NCBI GenBank assembly: GCA_964430105.1
Contig: CAYSEF010000033.1
Location: 1-21,154, forward strand
DNA: 21,154 bases
Reading direction: 5' to 3'
Source: UMGS1696 sp964430105
GTDB taxonomy: Bacteria > Bacillota > Clostridia > Oscillospirales > CAG-272
A program made the translations under genes and the position numbers. The notes under the pieces were generated by a model. It did no database searches. It was not told the DNA's origin and was given only the letters and a program-made list of their open reading frames with translations. Below, piece after piece: positions 1 to 8,361 of the stretch (positions are counted from its first letter, which is position 1; each line of letters starts with the position of its first letter).

Positions 1-1
1 G

Positions 2-55
2 CTTCTCCCGACTTACACCCACGGCAATCCCGATTTCGTTAAAAAGCCTTTTTAA
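2..55 (+). CDS. Possible C-terminal tail of an unidentified plus-strand gene (partial)
   Basis: One plus-strand frame is open from the window edge and stops with TAA at 53-55. Its last residues read YTHGNPDFVKKPF. It would be convergent with the ECF S component and would share the hairpin at 81-127. Only 17 codons are visible, the other frames are also open for a while, and no family can be recognised. This is a weak call made on position and plausible composition only. Confidence 0.25.
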   Translation, partial: LLPTYTHGNPDFVKKPF

Positions 56-80
56 AACGGTATTATAAATATTTATAGTT

Positions 81-127
81 AAAAACAAACGGTGTATCGT
101 TACAGTAACGTACACCGTTTGTTTTTT
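81..127. terminator. Strong intrinsic terminator, probably bidirectional
   Basis: A long inverted repeat pairs about 84-104 with 106-126, with ACGGTGTA opposing TACACCGT. It is flanked by an A-rich run on the left and TTTGTTTTTT on the right, so it gives a hairpin plus U-tract on both strands. On the minus strand it overlaps the stop codon of the S component, so it ends the cobalamin unit. A plus-strand gene ending near 55 could use it as well. Confidence 0.85.
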
Positions 128-644
128 ATGATGATTTTTTATCTATTTTTTTCATCGTGACGGAAAGCGGATAGATCAATAGACCCATTCCAAGATTTCC
201 AATAGCATGAATCACATCAAAGGGAAGACCAGATATTATCCATTTTACTGTTGTGGAAAAATCATATCCGAATAAAATTGCTTGTGTAGGAGCATAAAGC
301 GTTCCATAAGCTAATCCAAATAATGAACAAACGACAGGATAAACAATCATTGCAATTTTCTTAGGTAAATTTCTTGGTAGAATCATTGTTATAGCCCACA
401 GTATTGCCCAAATATAAAGATATGGTACCCACCAGATTGCAAACCCATAATAAGCACCAAGTAATATAACAAAGACATATATTGGTATAAGTGCTTTTAC
501 TCGATAAACTATGGTAAAAACCATAATGAACATAGCAAGAGGGTGAATATTCGGTAGAAATTCGAACACCAGCTTTGATGCAAACATAAGGGCACCAAGC
601 ATGGCGAATACTATCATCTCTCTGATTCGTCTATGTGACTTCAT
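126..644 (-). CDS. ECF-type transporter S component, probable cobalamin/corrinoid uptake
   Basis: This 172-residue membrane protein has about five or six hydrophobic segments and a basic N-terminus (MKSHRRIREM), the size and shape of an energy-coupling-factor S component. Visible conserved-looking stretches are the first helix FAMLGALMFASK, LPNIHPLAMF (30-39), WWVPYLYIW (71-79) and GLPFDVIHAIGN (139-150). S components bind one vitamin and dock on a shared EcfA-EcfA'-EcfT module, which is not encoded here, as usual for group II systems. Its start codon overlaps the stop of the upstream lipoprotein gene (ATGA, 641-644), which implies translational coupling. The unit lies behind a cobalamin riboswitch, so the substrate is inferred to be cobalamin or a precursor. 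The S-component call is fairly firm; the substrate rests on context. Confidence 0.75.
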   Translation of the reverse strand: MKSHRRIREMIVFAMLGALMFASKLVFEFLPNIHPLAMFIMVFTIVYRVKALIPIYVFVILLGAYYGFAIWWVPYLYIWAILWAITMILPRNLPKKIAMIVYPVVCSLFGLAYGTLYAPTQAILFGYDFSTTVKWIISGLPFDVIHAIGNLGMGLLIYPLSVTMKKIDKKSS

Positions 645-1039
645 TCGATGGTATAAACCAGTTCGTAATGTTCGCCGTCTGCAATATCAGTCTGAGAGGC
701 ACCTGTCATTAGGTATTCACCATCCTTCAAAAGTGACCAGTACGAACCATCAACAGAGTAGTCGGCAGTTTCACCATTAACAGTCAGAATGTACAAACCG
801 TAAGCTTCTTGATTGTCTTCAACCATACCGGATTGAACAAGAGCATCACCGAGATTAGTAGCAGTTGTCTTAATTTCTGTTTCAACTGTTTCACCGGCTT
901 TGTTTGTTACAGCAATAGTAAGCGTAATTTCCGTGCCTGTCGTACCTTCATCTTTGCTGCAAGAGAAGAAGGGTAATGCTATAACCGCAATAAGCATGAC
1001 AAGGACGGAGATTCTAATTATTGACTTAAAATTTTTCAT
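641..1039 (-). CDS. DUF4430 (transcobalamin-like C-terminal domain) lipoprotein, putative cobalamin-binding
   Basis: A 132-residue exported protein. Residues 1-26 form a signal peptide with a basic start and a hydrophobic core, followed by FFSC with Cys27 as the likely lipidated residue; the lipobox is not canonical. The rest fits one DUF4430 domain: an early beta strand (EITLTIAVTNKAG), then YWSLLKDGEYLMTG (100-113) and DIADGEHYELVYT (118-130), the usual tryptophan/NGE.MTG/DG.Y pattern of this family. DUF4430 resembles the beta domain of transcobalamin and intrinsic factor. The start at 1039 has AAGGAG at 1048-1053. It is the first gene after a cobalamin riboswitch and overlaps the S-component gene. 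The inferred role is a membrane-anchored corrinoid receptor handing ligand to that component; direct binding is not shown by sequence. Confidence 0.75.
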   Translation of the reverse strand: MKNFKSIIRISVLVMLIAVIALPFFSCSKDEGTTGTEITLTIAVTNKAGETVETEIKTTATNLGDALVQSGMVEDNQEAYGLYILTVNGETADYSVDGSYWSLLKDGEYLMTGASQTDIADGEHYELVYTIE

Positions 1040-1125
1040 GTCAAAATCTCCTTAAAATATAAAATTGTTTTGCGGTGTGAAATCCATCCTTAAAGGAGCG
1101 CCGGAGCTCGCAGCTTGAAATTCAC
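1040..1125 (-). promoter_or_regulatory. Expression platform of the cobalamin riboswitch (likely translational)
   Basis: No U-tract terminator is visible between the aptamer and the lipoprotein gene. The leader carries CTCCTT at 1093-1098, exactly complementary to the ribosome site AAGGAG at 1048-1053. CAGCTT of the closing helix (1127-1132) also has a second partner, AAGCTG, just downstream, so two foldings exclude each other. This pattern suggests control by hiding the ribosome site. The pairings are read directly; the mechanism is inference. Confidence 0.5.
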
Positions 1126-1319
1126 TAAGCTGGGGCAGGTATCCCGACTCATGCGTCAACCTTGCGGTTCGATGTCATGCCTTCTCAGTTTCCCAATGGC
1201 TTCGTCATGCGGTTGCCGTATGACATCTCAGACTACATTTACGGTGACGGTCTCGTACAGGTTTTTCACCTGTTTCCCTGAATACCCCAAAAACCGCTTG
1301 CTGATATATACTCAGCTTA
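1126..1319 (-). promoter_or_regulatory. Cobalamin (AdoCbl/B12) riboswitch
   Basis: Read on the minus strand, the 5' part has GGGAAACAGGTGAAAAACCTG. The core has the B12-box-like element GCC-ATTGGGAAACTGAGAA-GGC at 1179-1200, and the 3' part has AGTCGGGATACCTGCC near 1133-1148. These occur in the order expected of the cobalamin family. A closing helix pairs TAAGCTG (1313-1319) with CAGCTTA (1126-1132). It sits between a promoter and a DUF4430/S-component pair, so it most likely represses uptake when cobalamin is plentiful. An open frame on the opposite strand here has no coding support. Confidence 0.93.
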
Positions 1320-1322
1320 ACA

Positions 1323-1351
1323 ATTATATCACAAATTGCACATTATTTCAA
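1323..1351 (-). promoter_or_regulatory. Sigma-A-type promoter of the cobalamin uptake unit
   Basis: TTGAAA (1346-1351) and TATAAT (1323-1328) are 17 bases apart, with a TGA just before the -10 box (extended -10). The expected start site is only a few bases upstream of the first riboswitch helix, which supports the call. Confidence 0.8.
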
Positions 1352-1373
1352 CATAAAAACAAATATAATAAAG

Positions 1374-1412
1374 AAAAGTTCTCTCATAGAATCAATCTAT
1401 AAGAGAACTTTT
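1374..1412 (-). terminator. Intrinsic terminator of the purine operon
   Basis: A near-perfect inverted repeat pairs AAAAGTTCTCT (1374-1384) with AGAGAACTTTT (1402-1412), and an inner ATAGA pairs with TCTAT. It lies 13 bases after the purL stop. On the minus strand TTTTCTTTATT follows. It separates the purine operon from the promoter of the cobalamin unit. Confidence 0.88.
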
Positions 1413-1425
1413 CAGCACATATAAA

Positions 1426-4400
1426 TTATCTAAAATACTTAGCTGCAGATTCGAAAAGCTTCATATCGTATTCGCCAGGTACATTTTGATAAAGACCAGG
1501 ATTATAACGCTCGGTGTGACCCATCTTTCCGAGAACTCTACCATCAGGAGAAGTAATACCTTCGATAGCCAAAATTGATCCATTCGGATTGAAGTTTATG
1601 TCCATCGTAGCTTGATCATTCAGATCAACGTATTGAGTTGCTACTTGTCCGTTTGAAATCAATTTAGCAAGCACATCATCATTAGCAATAAATCTACCTT
1701 CACCATGAGATATGGCAACGTTATAAACATCGCCAATATTTGTTTCAGCGAGCCAAGGTGATTTGTTGGATGCTATTCTTGTACGAACGATACGGGACTG
1801 ATGGCGACCGATTTTGTTAAATGTAAGTGTCGGGCAATTTTCATCGGTATCAATAATTTCACCGTAAGGAACAAGGCCAAGTTTAACTATAGCCTGGAAT
1901 CCGTTGCAGACACCACACATAAGACCTTCACGGACTTTGAGCAAATTATTTGTTTCTTCCTTAACAGCGCCATTACGGAAGAATGCAGTAATAAACTTAC
2001 CACTTCCATCAGGTTCATCACCACCTGAGAATCCACCGGGAACAAAGATAGCTTGAGCTGATTTTATAGCACTTGCGAAATAATCTACTGATTCTGCAAC
2101 CGCATTAGGAGTAATATTACGAACAACTATTATCTCAGGATCAAATCCGGCACGTGCAAGAGCTTTTGCTGTGTCATATTCACAGTTTGTACCAGGGAAT
2201 ACAGGGATTAGAACACGCGGTTTTGCAAATTTTTCAACTGAATAAGTACGTTTGTAGGTCTTTGCAGTAATATTTTGAACCATTTCAGTGTTATCCTGAG
2301 ATTTTGCATTAACAGGATATACCGCTTCAAATACATTATTATATGATGTCTCAAGTTCGCTCATACAAACAGATTCACCACCATAAGTGAGTACGTATTC
2401 AGCAACTGTTTCACCAATAATAGTAATATCAGAAGGTGCATTTGTGCATTCAAGAACAAACGAGCCATAATTGTATCCGAAGAGTTCTTCGAAACTTACT
2501 GAATTAAGTTTAAAACCAATCTTATTGCCGAGCGACATTTTCATGATAGCTTCGGCAACACCACCATAACCCGGAGTATAAGCAGCAACAACCGAACCTT
2601 CTTCAATAAGCTTATATACTGTTGCAAAGTTTTTGATCAGAGATTCAGCAGTGGGAAGTCCGTTCTTGTCGTATTCAGGTTTGAGCAGGGCAATTTTATG
2701 ACCGCAATCCTTAAATTCAGGTGAAGTTACAGTTTTAATATTATCTGTTGTAACTGCGAATGATACAAGAGTCGGAGGAACATCGAGTTTTTCAAATGAT
2801 CCACTCATAGAGTCCTTGCCACCAATAGAACCTATTCCGAGGTCAAGCTGAGCCATGAACGCACCGAGAAGGGCAGCCATTGGTTTACCCCAACGTTTTG
2901 GATCATGAGTCGGCTTTTCAAAATACTCTTGGAATGTTAAGTAAACATCTTTGAAAGATGCACCTGATGCTACAAGCTTTGCAACAGATTCAACAACTGC
3001 CAGGTATGCAGAATGATAAGGGCTCTTTTCGGCGATAAAAGGATTGTATCCCCATGCCATTAAAGAAACTGTAGTAGTATCATGATTTTCAATTGAAATC
3101 TTGTGAGCCATGGCCTGAGAAGGGGTAGTTTGATATTTACCACCAAATGGCATAAGAACAGTACCTGCACCAATAGTAGAGTCGAATCGTTCAGAAAGAC
3201 CACGCTGTGATGCAATATTTAAATCACTTGCAAGTGCTTTCATACCGTTTTCGAAACTGGACGGGATTTCCTTAGTATATTCCATAGGAGCAACCGGAGC
3301 CACATCGATATGCTTTTCAGCACCATTGGAATTGAGGAATTCTCTGGTAAGGTCAACAATAACTTTGCCACGCCAAGTCATTGTGAGGCGTTCAGTATCT
3401 GTTACTGAAGCTACAATAGTTGATTCAAGGTTTTCAGATGCAGCAAGTTCGCAGAAACGCTCAGCATCTTCCTTTGCAACAACTACAGCCATTCTTTCCT
3501 GAGATTCAGATATAGCAAGTTCAGTTCCATCAAGACCATCGTACTTCTTTGGAACCTTATCAAGATCAATGAGCAAACCATCAGCAAGCTCACCAATTGC
3601 AACGGAAACGCCACCGGCACCAAAGTCATTACAACGCTTAATAAGCAGGGAAGCTTCCGGATTACGGAAAAGTCTTTGAAGCTTACGTTCTTCAGGAGCG
3701 TTACCTTTCTGTACTTCTGCTCCACAAGATTCCAGAGAGTGAAGGGTATGGGATTTTGAAGAACCAGTAGCACCACCACAGCCATCACGTCCTGTACGAC
3801 CGCCAAGAAGTATTACAAGGTCACCTGGTATCGGACGCTCACGACGTACAGTATTTTCCGGAGCAGCAGCTATAACTGCACCAATTTCCATACGTTTTGC
3901 AACATAACCGGGATGATAGATTTCACTCACCTGACCGGTTGCAAGACCAATCTGGTTACCATATGAGCTGTAACCTGCTGCTGCAGTTGTAACAAGCTTT
4001 TTCTGAGGAAGCTTACCTTCAAGAGTTTCGTTGATCGGTTTTGTAGGATCTCCGGCACCGGTTACGCGCATAGCTGCATAAACATATGAACGACCTGAAA
4101 GCGGGTCACGAATAGCACCGCCAATACAAGTAGCTGCACCACCGAAGGGTTCTATTTCTGTAGGATGGTTGTGTGTCTCATTTTTAAAGAGAAGCAGCCA
4201 TTTTTCAGTGGTTCCGTCTACATCGACATCTATTTTTACAGTACAAGCGTTGATTTCTTCAGATTCATCAAGTTTTGAAAGCTTTCCCTGAGCCTTGAGT
4301 TCACGAACTGCAACAGTAGCAAGATCCATGAGATTAATAGGTTTGTTTTCGCGACCAAGAGACTTACGCACATTTTTGTATTTTTCAAAAGCTGCCGCAA

Positions 4401-5124
4401 GAAGCTCATCTTCAAACTTAACGCTATCAATGGTGGTAAGGAAGGTTGTGTGACGACAGTGGTCAGACCAGTATGTGTCGATCATCTTAATCTCAGTCAA
4501 TGTCGGGCAACGATTTTCAGTTTTGAAATAATCTCTGGTGAAACGAAGATCATCTCTATCCATAGCAAGACCATATTTGTCTACAAAAGGCTGAAGATCA
4601 TCTTCATTCATATCGAGAAAACCGTCAAGAACAGCAACATCATCAGGAATATCGTAAACTGAATTAAGAGTTTCCTTTTCTTCGAGTGATGCTTCACGAG
4701 CTTCGACAGGATTGATTACGTACTTCTTGATTCTTTCAATTTCGTCTGCACTGATGTTACCTGAAAGAATATAAACCCTCGCAGTGCGAACAACGGGACG
4801 CATTCCCTTGGAAATTATCTGTATACACTGTGAAGCAGAGTCTGCACGCTGATCATATTGACCAGGAAGATATTCAACTGCAAATACCGAATCTCCATCG
4901 TTAGCAGACAGTGTGTCATATGTAACATCTACCTGAGGTTCTGAAAATACAGTATTTTTTGCGTATTCAAACAGCTCAGGTGTGATTTCTTCTGCATCAT
5001 ATCGGTTGAGTATTCTAACAGATTCAACCGAAGTAATTCCAAGGAATGAGGAAATATCTGATTTCAGCGCATCAGCTTCAACGGTAAGCCCGACGCGCTT
5101 TTCTACATATACTCTATAAACCAT
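1426..5124 (-). CDS. purL: Phosphoribosylformylglycinamidine (FGAM) synthase, single-chain PurL
   Basis: Catalyses step 4 of purine synthesis in the cytoplasm: FGAR + glutamine + ATP to FGAM. At 1232 residues it is the large form with the glutaminase fused at the C-terminus, so no separate PurQ or PurS is needed. Visible parts are the synthetase core with DTYWSDHCRHTTF, ETHNHPTEIEPFGGAATCIGG and GAGDPTKP, a second AIRS-like half with GIGSIGGKDSMSG, and a C-terminal class I glutaminase. The latter starts near PRVLIPVFPGTNCEYD and has the triad Cys1073 (GVCNG), His1203 and Glu1205 (GHTE). Its shortness compared with E. coli PurL and its sequence resemble the clade II single-chain enzymes of Clostridia and relatives. 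It is the last gene of the operon, 14 bases after purD, with GAAGGTG before the ATG. Confidence 0.97.
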   Translation of the reverse strand: MVYRVYVEKRVGLTVEADALKSDISSFLGITSVESVRILNRYDAEEITPELFEYAKNTVFSEPQVDVTYDTLSANDGDSVFAVEYLPGQYDQRADSASQCIQIISKGMRPVVRTARVYILSGNISADEIERIKKYVINPVEAREASLEEKETLNSVYDIPDDVAVLDGFLDMNEDDLQPFVDKYGLAMDRDDLRFTRDYFKTENRCPTLTEIKMIDTYWSDHCRHTTFLTTIDSVKFEDELLAAAFEKYKNVRKSLGRENKPINLMDLATVAVRELKAQGKLSKLDESEEINACTVKIDVDVDGTTEKWLLLFKNETHNHPTEIEPFGGAATCIGGAIRDPLSGRSYVYAAMRVTGAGDPTKPINETLEGKLPQKKLVTTAAAGYSSYGNQIGLATGQVSEIYHPGYVAKRMEIGAVIAAAPENTVRRERPIPGDLVILLGGRTGRDGCGGATGSSKSHTLHSLESCGAEVQKGNAPEERKLQRLFRNPEASLLIKRCNDFGAGGVSVAIGELADGLLIDLDKVPKKYDGLDGTELAISESQERMAVVVAKEDAERFCELAASENLESTIVASVTDTERLTMTWRGKVIVDLTREFLNSNGAEKHIDVAPVAPMEYTKEIPSSFENGMKALASDLNIASQRGLSERFDSTIGAGTVLMPFGGKYQTTPSQAMAHKISIENHDTTTVSLMAWGYNPFIAEKSPYHSAYLAVVESVAKLVASGASFKDVYLTFQEYFEKPTHDPKRWGKPMAALLGAFMAQLDLGIGSIGGKDSMSGSFEKLDVPPTLVSFAVTTDNIKTVTSPEFKDCGHKIALLKPEYDKNGLPTAESLIKNFATVYKLIEEGSVVAAYTPGYGGVAEAIMKMSLGNKIGFKLNSVSFEELFGYNYGSFVLECTNAPSDITIIGETVAEYVLTYGGESVCMSELETSYNNVFEAVYPVNAKSQDNTEMVQNITAKTYKRTYSVEKFAKPRVLIPVFPGTNCEYDTAKALARAGFDPEIIVVRNITPNAVAESVDYFASAIKSAQAIFVPGGFSGGDEPDGSGKFITAFFRNGAVKEETNNLLKVREGLMCGVCNGFQAIVKLGLVPYGEIIDTDENCPTLTFNKIGRHQSRIVRTRIASNKSPWLAETNIGDVYNVAISHGEGRFIANDDVLAKLISNGQVATQYVDLNDQATMDINFNPNGSILAIEGITSPDGRVLGKMGHTERYNPGLYQNVPGEYDMKLFESAAKYFR

Positions 5125-5138
5125 AAATTCACCTTCAA

Positions 5139-6410
5139 TTAAGCTTTGGTGCAGGCAAGTGCGCGAGCACCGATGTCATTTCTCTTATAAGCATTCTCGA
5201 ATTTTACATCGTTGGTTGCTTCATAGGCGTACTCTACAGCTGTTTTTAGATCCTCGGCTACAGCTGTTACACCAAGCACTCGGCCACCACCGGTAACCAA
5301 AATACCATCCTTAATTTTTGCACCTGCAACGTAAATCTGTGCATCATGTTTCGGTTTTTCCGGGAGTTCGAGAGCGAAGCCCGTTTCATATTTCTTCGGA
5401 TAACCTTCAGATGCCATAATTACACAGCATGCAGCGCCATTTTTCCATTTCACGTCGACATCAGCAAGAGTTCCGTTTTGTACCGCCTGCATAATTGTAA
5501 ACAAATCTGTGTCCAAAAGTGGGAGTACAACCTGAGTTTCAGGATCACCAAAACGACAGTTATATTCGATAACCTTAGGACCATTTTTAGTCAGCATGAG
5601 TCCGAAATAGAGACAACCCTTGAAAGTGCGTCCCTCGGAGTTCATAGCATTTATCGTAGGAAGGAAAATCTCTTTCATGCACTGATCAGCAATTTCGGCA
5701 GTGTAGTACGGATTGGGCGCAATAGTACCCATACCTCCGGTATTTAAACCTGTATCGTTATCGCCTGAACGCTTATGATCCATTGAAGAAATCATTGGTA
5801 CAACAACTTTGCCGTCGGTGAATGATAGTACAGAAACCTCAGGACCTTCGAGAAATTCTTCAATAACAACACGGTTGCCGGAATCTCCGAACATCTTATC
5901 TTCCATGATTTCACGAAGACCTGCATCAGCTTCTTCACGAGTATTACAAATGAGAACACCTTTACCAAGAGCAAGTCCATCAGCCTTTACAACTATTGGT
6001 GTAGGAGCGGTTTTGACGTACTCACGTGCAGCTTCTACAGAGTCAAAGACTTCATAGGAGGCTGTTGGAATACCGTACTTTTTCATAAGATTTTTTGAGA
6101 AAACCTTACTTCCTTCAATTTCTGCAGCGCAAGCTTTGGGACCAAAACATGGAACACCGATTTCTTCAAGTGCATCAACACATCCGAGTACGAGCGGATC
6201 ATCAGGAGCTACTACAGCGAATCCAATGTTGTGGGATTTTGTGAATTCAACGATAGCAGGAATATCCTTTGCGGCTATATTAACACATTCAGCTTCCGCC
6301 ATGCCTGCATTACCAGGTAAAGCGTATATTTTTTCTATTGTTTTGTTTTCTGCAAGTTTTTTTATGATAGCGTGTTCGCGCCCACCTGAACCAATTACAA
6401 TAATATCCAT
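5139..6410 (-). CDS. purD: Phosphoribosylamine-glycine ligase (GAR synthetase)
   Basis: Joins glycine to phosphoribosylamine with ATP, step 2 of the pathway. The 423-residue length is normal for bacterial PurD. The N-terminal domain begins with VIGSGGREHAI. The ATP-grasp domain shows VVKADGLALGKGV, NTGGMGTIAPNP and the metal/ATP-binding segment EYNCRFGDPETQVVLPLL. The C-terminal part has GGRVLGVTAVAEDL. The ATG is preceded by CGGAG at a good distance. It lies 17 bases after the AICAR transformylase gene and 14 before purL. Its product is unstable, so being made together with PurF fits the pathway. Confidence 0.97.
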   Translation of the reverse strand: MDIIVIGSGGREHAIIKKLAENKTIEKIYALPGNAGMAEAECVNIAAKDIPAIVEFTKSHNIGFAVVAPDDPLVLGCVDALEEIGVPCFGPKACAAEIEGSKVFSKNLMKKYGIPTASYEVFDSVEAAREYVKTAPTPIVVKADGLALGKGVLICNTREEADAGLREIMEDKMFGDSGNRVVIEEFLEGPEVSVLSFTDGKVVVPMISSMDHKRSGDNDTGLNTGGMGTIAPNPYYTAEIADQCMKEIFLPTINAMNSEGRTFKGCLYFGLMLTKNGPKVIEYNCRFGDPETQVVLPLLDTDLFTIMQAVQNGTLADVDVKWKNGAACCVIMASEGYPKKYETGFALELPEKPKHDAQIYVAGAKIKDGILVTGGGRVLGVTAVAEDLKTAVEYAYEATNDVKFENAYKRNDIGARALACTKA

Positions 6411-6427
6411 TTTATACTCCGTTTGAA

Positions 6428-7612
6428 TTAATGATGGAACAAACGCATACCTGTGAACGCCATAACCATATCATTCTTATCGCATTCAGCTATTACCAAA
6501 TCATCGCGAATAGATCCACCGGGTTCAGCAATATACTTTACTCCGGAAGCAAATGCACGTTTTATATTGTCAGCAAACGGGAAGAATGCATCAGATGCAA
6601 GAGCGAGATTGTCAAAACTATCAAGCCAAGAACGTTTTTCATCTGCTGTCAATGGAGTCGGCTGTTCAGTGAAATAGTTTTGCCAAATTCCATCTGCGCA
6701 TACATCTTCTTCATTTCCGTTAATATAGCCATCAATTACGTTATCACGTTCAGGTCTGCCCATAGTAGGAATGAAGGGAAGTGCGAGAGTTTTGGGATGC
6801 TGGCGAAGAAGCCATGTATCAGCCTTAGTACCTGCCAGTCTTGTGCAGTGAATTCTCGACTGCTGACCTGCACCAACACCAATAGCTTGACCATCGATAG
6901 CGTAGCAAACAGAGTTAGACTGTGTGTATTTCAAAGTAATAAGGGCAACTATTAAATCACGCTTTGCGGAATCAGGAAGCTCCTTATTTGCAGTTACAAT
7001 GTTTTCGAGAAGATGGTTACCGATCTTAAATTCATTTCTGCCCTGTTCGAAAGTGATACCAAAAACATCCTTTGTTTCGATAGGAGCGGGTTTGTATTCA
7101 GGATCGATTTCAACAATATTGTATGCGCCTTTACGTTTTCCTTTGAGAATCTCGAGTGCTTCGGGTTCGTATCCGGGAGCGATTATACCATCGGATACTT
7201 CACGAGCAAGGAGTTTTGCGGTAGTAACATCACATACATCAGAAAGTGCTACCCAGTCACCAAAGGAACAAAGACGGTCGGTACCACGTGCACGTACATA
7301 GGCACAAGCAAGTGGAGATTCATCAAGACCTTCGATGTCTTCAACAAAGCAGGCCTTTTTGAGAGAGTCTGTAAGCGGAAGACCTACAGCTGCAGATGTA
7401 GGAGAAACGTGCTTAAATGAAGTTGCTGCGGGCAGACCGAGAGCTTCTTTGAGCTCCTTAACAAGCTGCCATGAATTGAACGCATCGAGAAAATTAATAT
7501 AACCAGGTCGACCATTAAGGACAGTAATCGGAAGTTCGCTACCGTCTTTCATAAATATTTTTGAAGGCTTCTGATTTGGATTGCAACCGTATTTCAGTTC
7601 AAATTCTTTCAT
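6428..7612 (-). CDS. purH: Stand-alone AICAR transformylase (phosphoribosylaminoimidazolecarboxamide formyltransferase)
   Basis: Transfers a formyl group from 10-formyl-THF to AICAR to give FAICAR, step 9. This 394-residue protein corresponds to the transformylase half of PurH only; the MGS-like IMP cyclohydrolase domain that normally comes first is absent. Visible features are YGCNPNQKPS at the N-terminus, the catalytic Lys67-His68 pair in SFKHVSPTSAAVG, YTQSNSVCYAIDGQAIGVGAGQQSR, and the C-terminal AFFPFADNI and EPGGSIRDD. Such domain-only proteins have also been called PurV. The partner cyclohydrolase is the preceding gene, purO, whose stop lies 10 bases upstream. GAGG precedes the ATG. 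No frameshift or lost N-terminal part is visible upstream, so this is a natural split form. Confidence 0.93.
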   Translation of the reverse strand: MKEFELKYGCNPNQKPSKIFMKDGSELPITVLNGRPGYINFLDAFNSWQLVKELKEALGLPAATSFKHVSPTSAAVGLPLTDSLKKACFVEDIEGLDESPLACAYVRARGTDRLCSFGDWVALSDVCDVTTAKLLAREVSDGIIAPGYEPEALEILKGKRKGAYNIVEIDPEYKPAPIETKDVFGITFEQGRNEFKIGNHLLENIVTANKELPDSAKRDLIVALITLKYTQSNSVCYAIDGQAIGVGAGQQSRIHCTRLAGTKADTWLLRQHPKTLALPFIPTMGRPERDNVIDGYINGNEEDVCADGIWQNYFTEQPTPLTADEKRSWLDSFDNLALASDAFFPFADNIKRAFASGVKYIAEPGGSIRDDLVIAECDKNDMVMAFTGMRLFHH

Positions 7613-7622
7613 CTTTTGTACC

Positions 7623-8339
7623 TCACACGTTTTTATTAACTATTCTTGTTTCAGTTTCACCGGTTGAGATGTCGATATATCTGACAAATAAAGATACTTT
7701 GTTATCTTCATTGAGGTTTGTCCAAATAATATTTGTCAGTGTATCAATATCAGCATCAGGCAGTTCAATTGTTTTGGGTTCACCTTCAAATGAAGGAAGA
7801 GGATTACCATCGCCATTGTATGTGTGAATAAACTTCGCTCTGCCTGCAATTGGATTCGAATATGCATATGTGAATCTTTCACAAGAGCTATCATCACCTT
7901 CGGCACTCTTGAGAATAGACATAGCGAAATTCATTTCACCATTTTCACGATGAATGATACCTGAGATTCGAGGAGTGAAATTAGGCTTATCATCCTCAAA
8001 CTCGCGTGTGCGGAGTGCCTGCTCAAATGTCATTTGCTTATCCATGAGATCGTATATCGTGTCGGTCTGATCACCATTTGTAACAATAGTCTTGTTTCCG
8101 AGGACACGAACAGGGTAGTAGATTATGAGATGTGGGTCTACCATCTTTGATTCGTCAAATGCCTTCGTGCGCATTGCATCACCTTCTGCAACAAATACAC
8201 GATTGCGACTGTTTTCACTACGACCCATGATGAAGTAAGCTGTAATAGCTTTTTTTCCATCAACACTTTTGCCGATCATAATACCTCTGCCATGATAAGC
8301 CAGAGAATTCAGTTCATTGGCGATAGAATTTATCTTCAT
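7623..8339 (-). CDS. purO: IMP cyclohydrolase, archaeal PurO type
   Basis: Closes FAICAR to IMP, the last step. The 238-residue sequence resembles the PurO family first known from methanogens, not the MGS-like domain of PurH. The N-terminus has LAYHGRGIMIGKSVDGK (residues 13-29), followed by AYFIMGRSENSRNRVF, DPHLIIYYPVR, TNGDQTDTIYDLM, FTPRISGII and a late NPLPSFEGEPK. The PurO fold is related to N-terminal nucleophile hydrolases. Its place directly before the transformylase-only gene is strong support, since the two together replace bifunctional PurH. AAGGAG lies 11 bases before the ATG. No signal peptide or membrane segment is seen, so it should be cytoplasmic. Confidence 0.92.
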   Translation of the reverse strand: MKINSIANELNSLAYHGRGIMIGKSVDGKKAITAYFIMGRSENSRNRVFVAEGDAMRTKAFDESKMVDPHLIIYYPVRVLGNKTIVTNGDQTDTIYDLMDKQMTFEQALRTREFEDDKPNFTPRISGIIHRENGEMNFAMSILKSAEGDDSSCERFTYAYSNPIAGRAKFIHTYNGDGNPLPSFEGEPKTIELPDADIDTLTNIIWTNLNEDNKVSLFVRYIDISTGETETRIVNKNV

Positions 8340-8361
8340 TTATATAGATTCTCCTTAAAAA

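Noticed and set aside
1115..1402. 95-codon open frame on the plus strand
   Set aside because: It lies wholly over the antisense of the cobalamin riboswitch, promoter and purL terminator, has no good ribosome site, and its cysteine/serine-rich product resembles no known family.
5346..5747. 133-codon plus-strand frame opposite purD, and similar long frames opposite purL, the AICAR transformylase gene, purM and purF
   Set aside because: These are shadows of strongly supported genes; the opposite frames match conserved enzymes along their full length.
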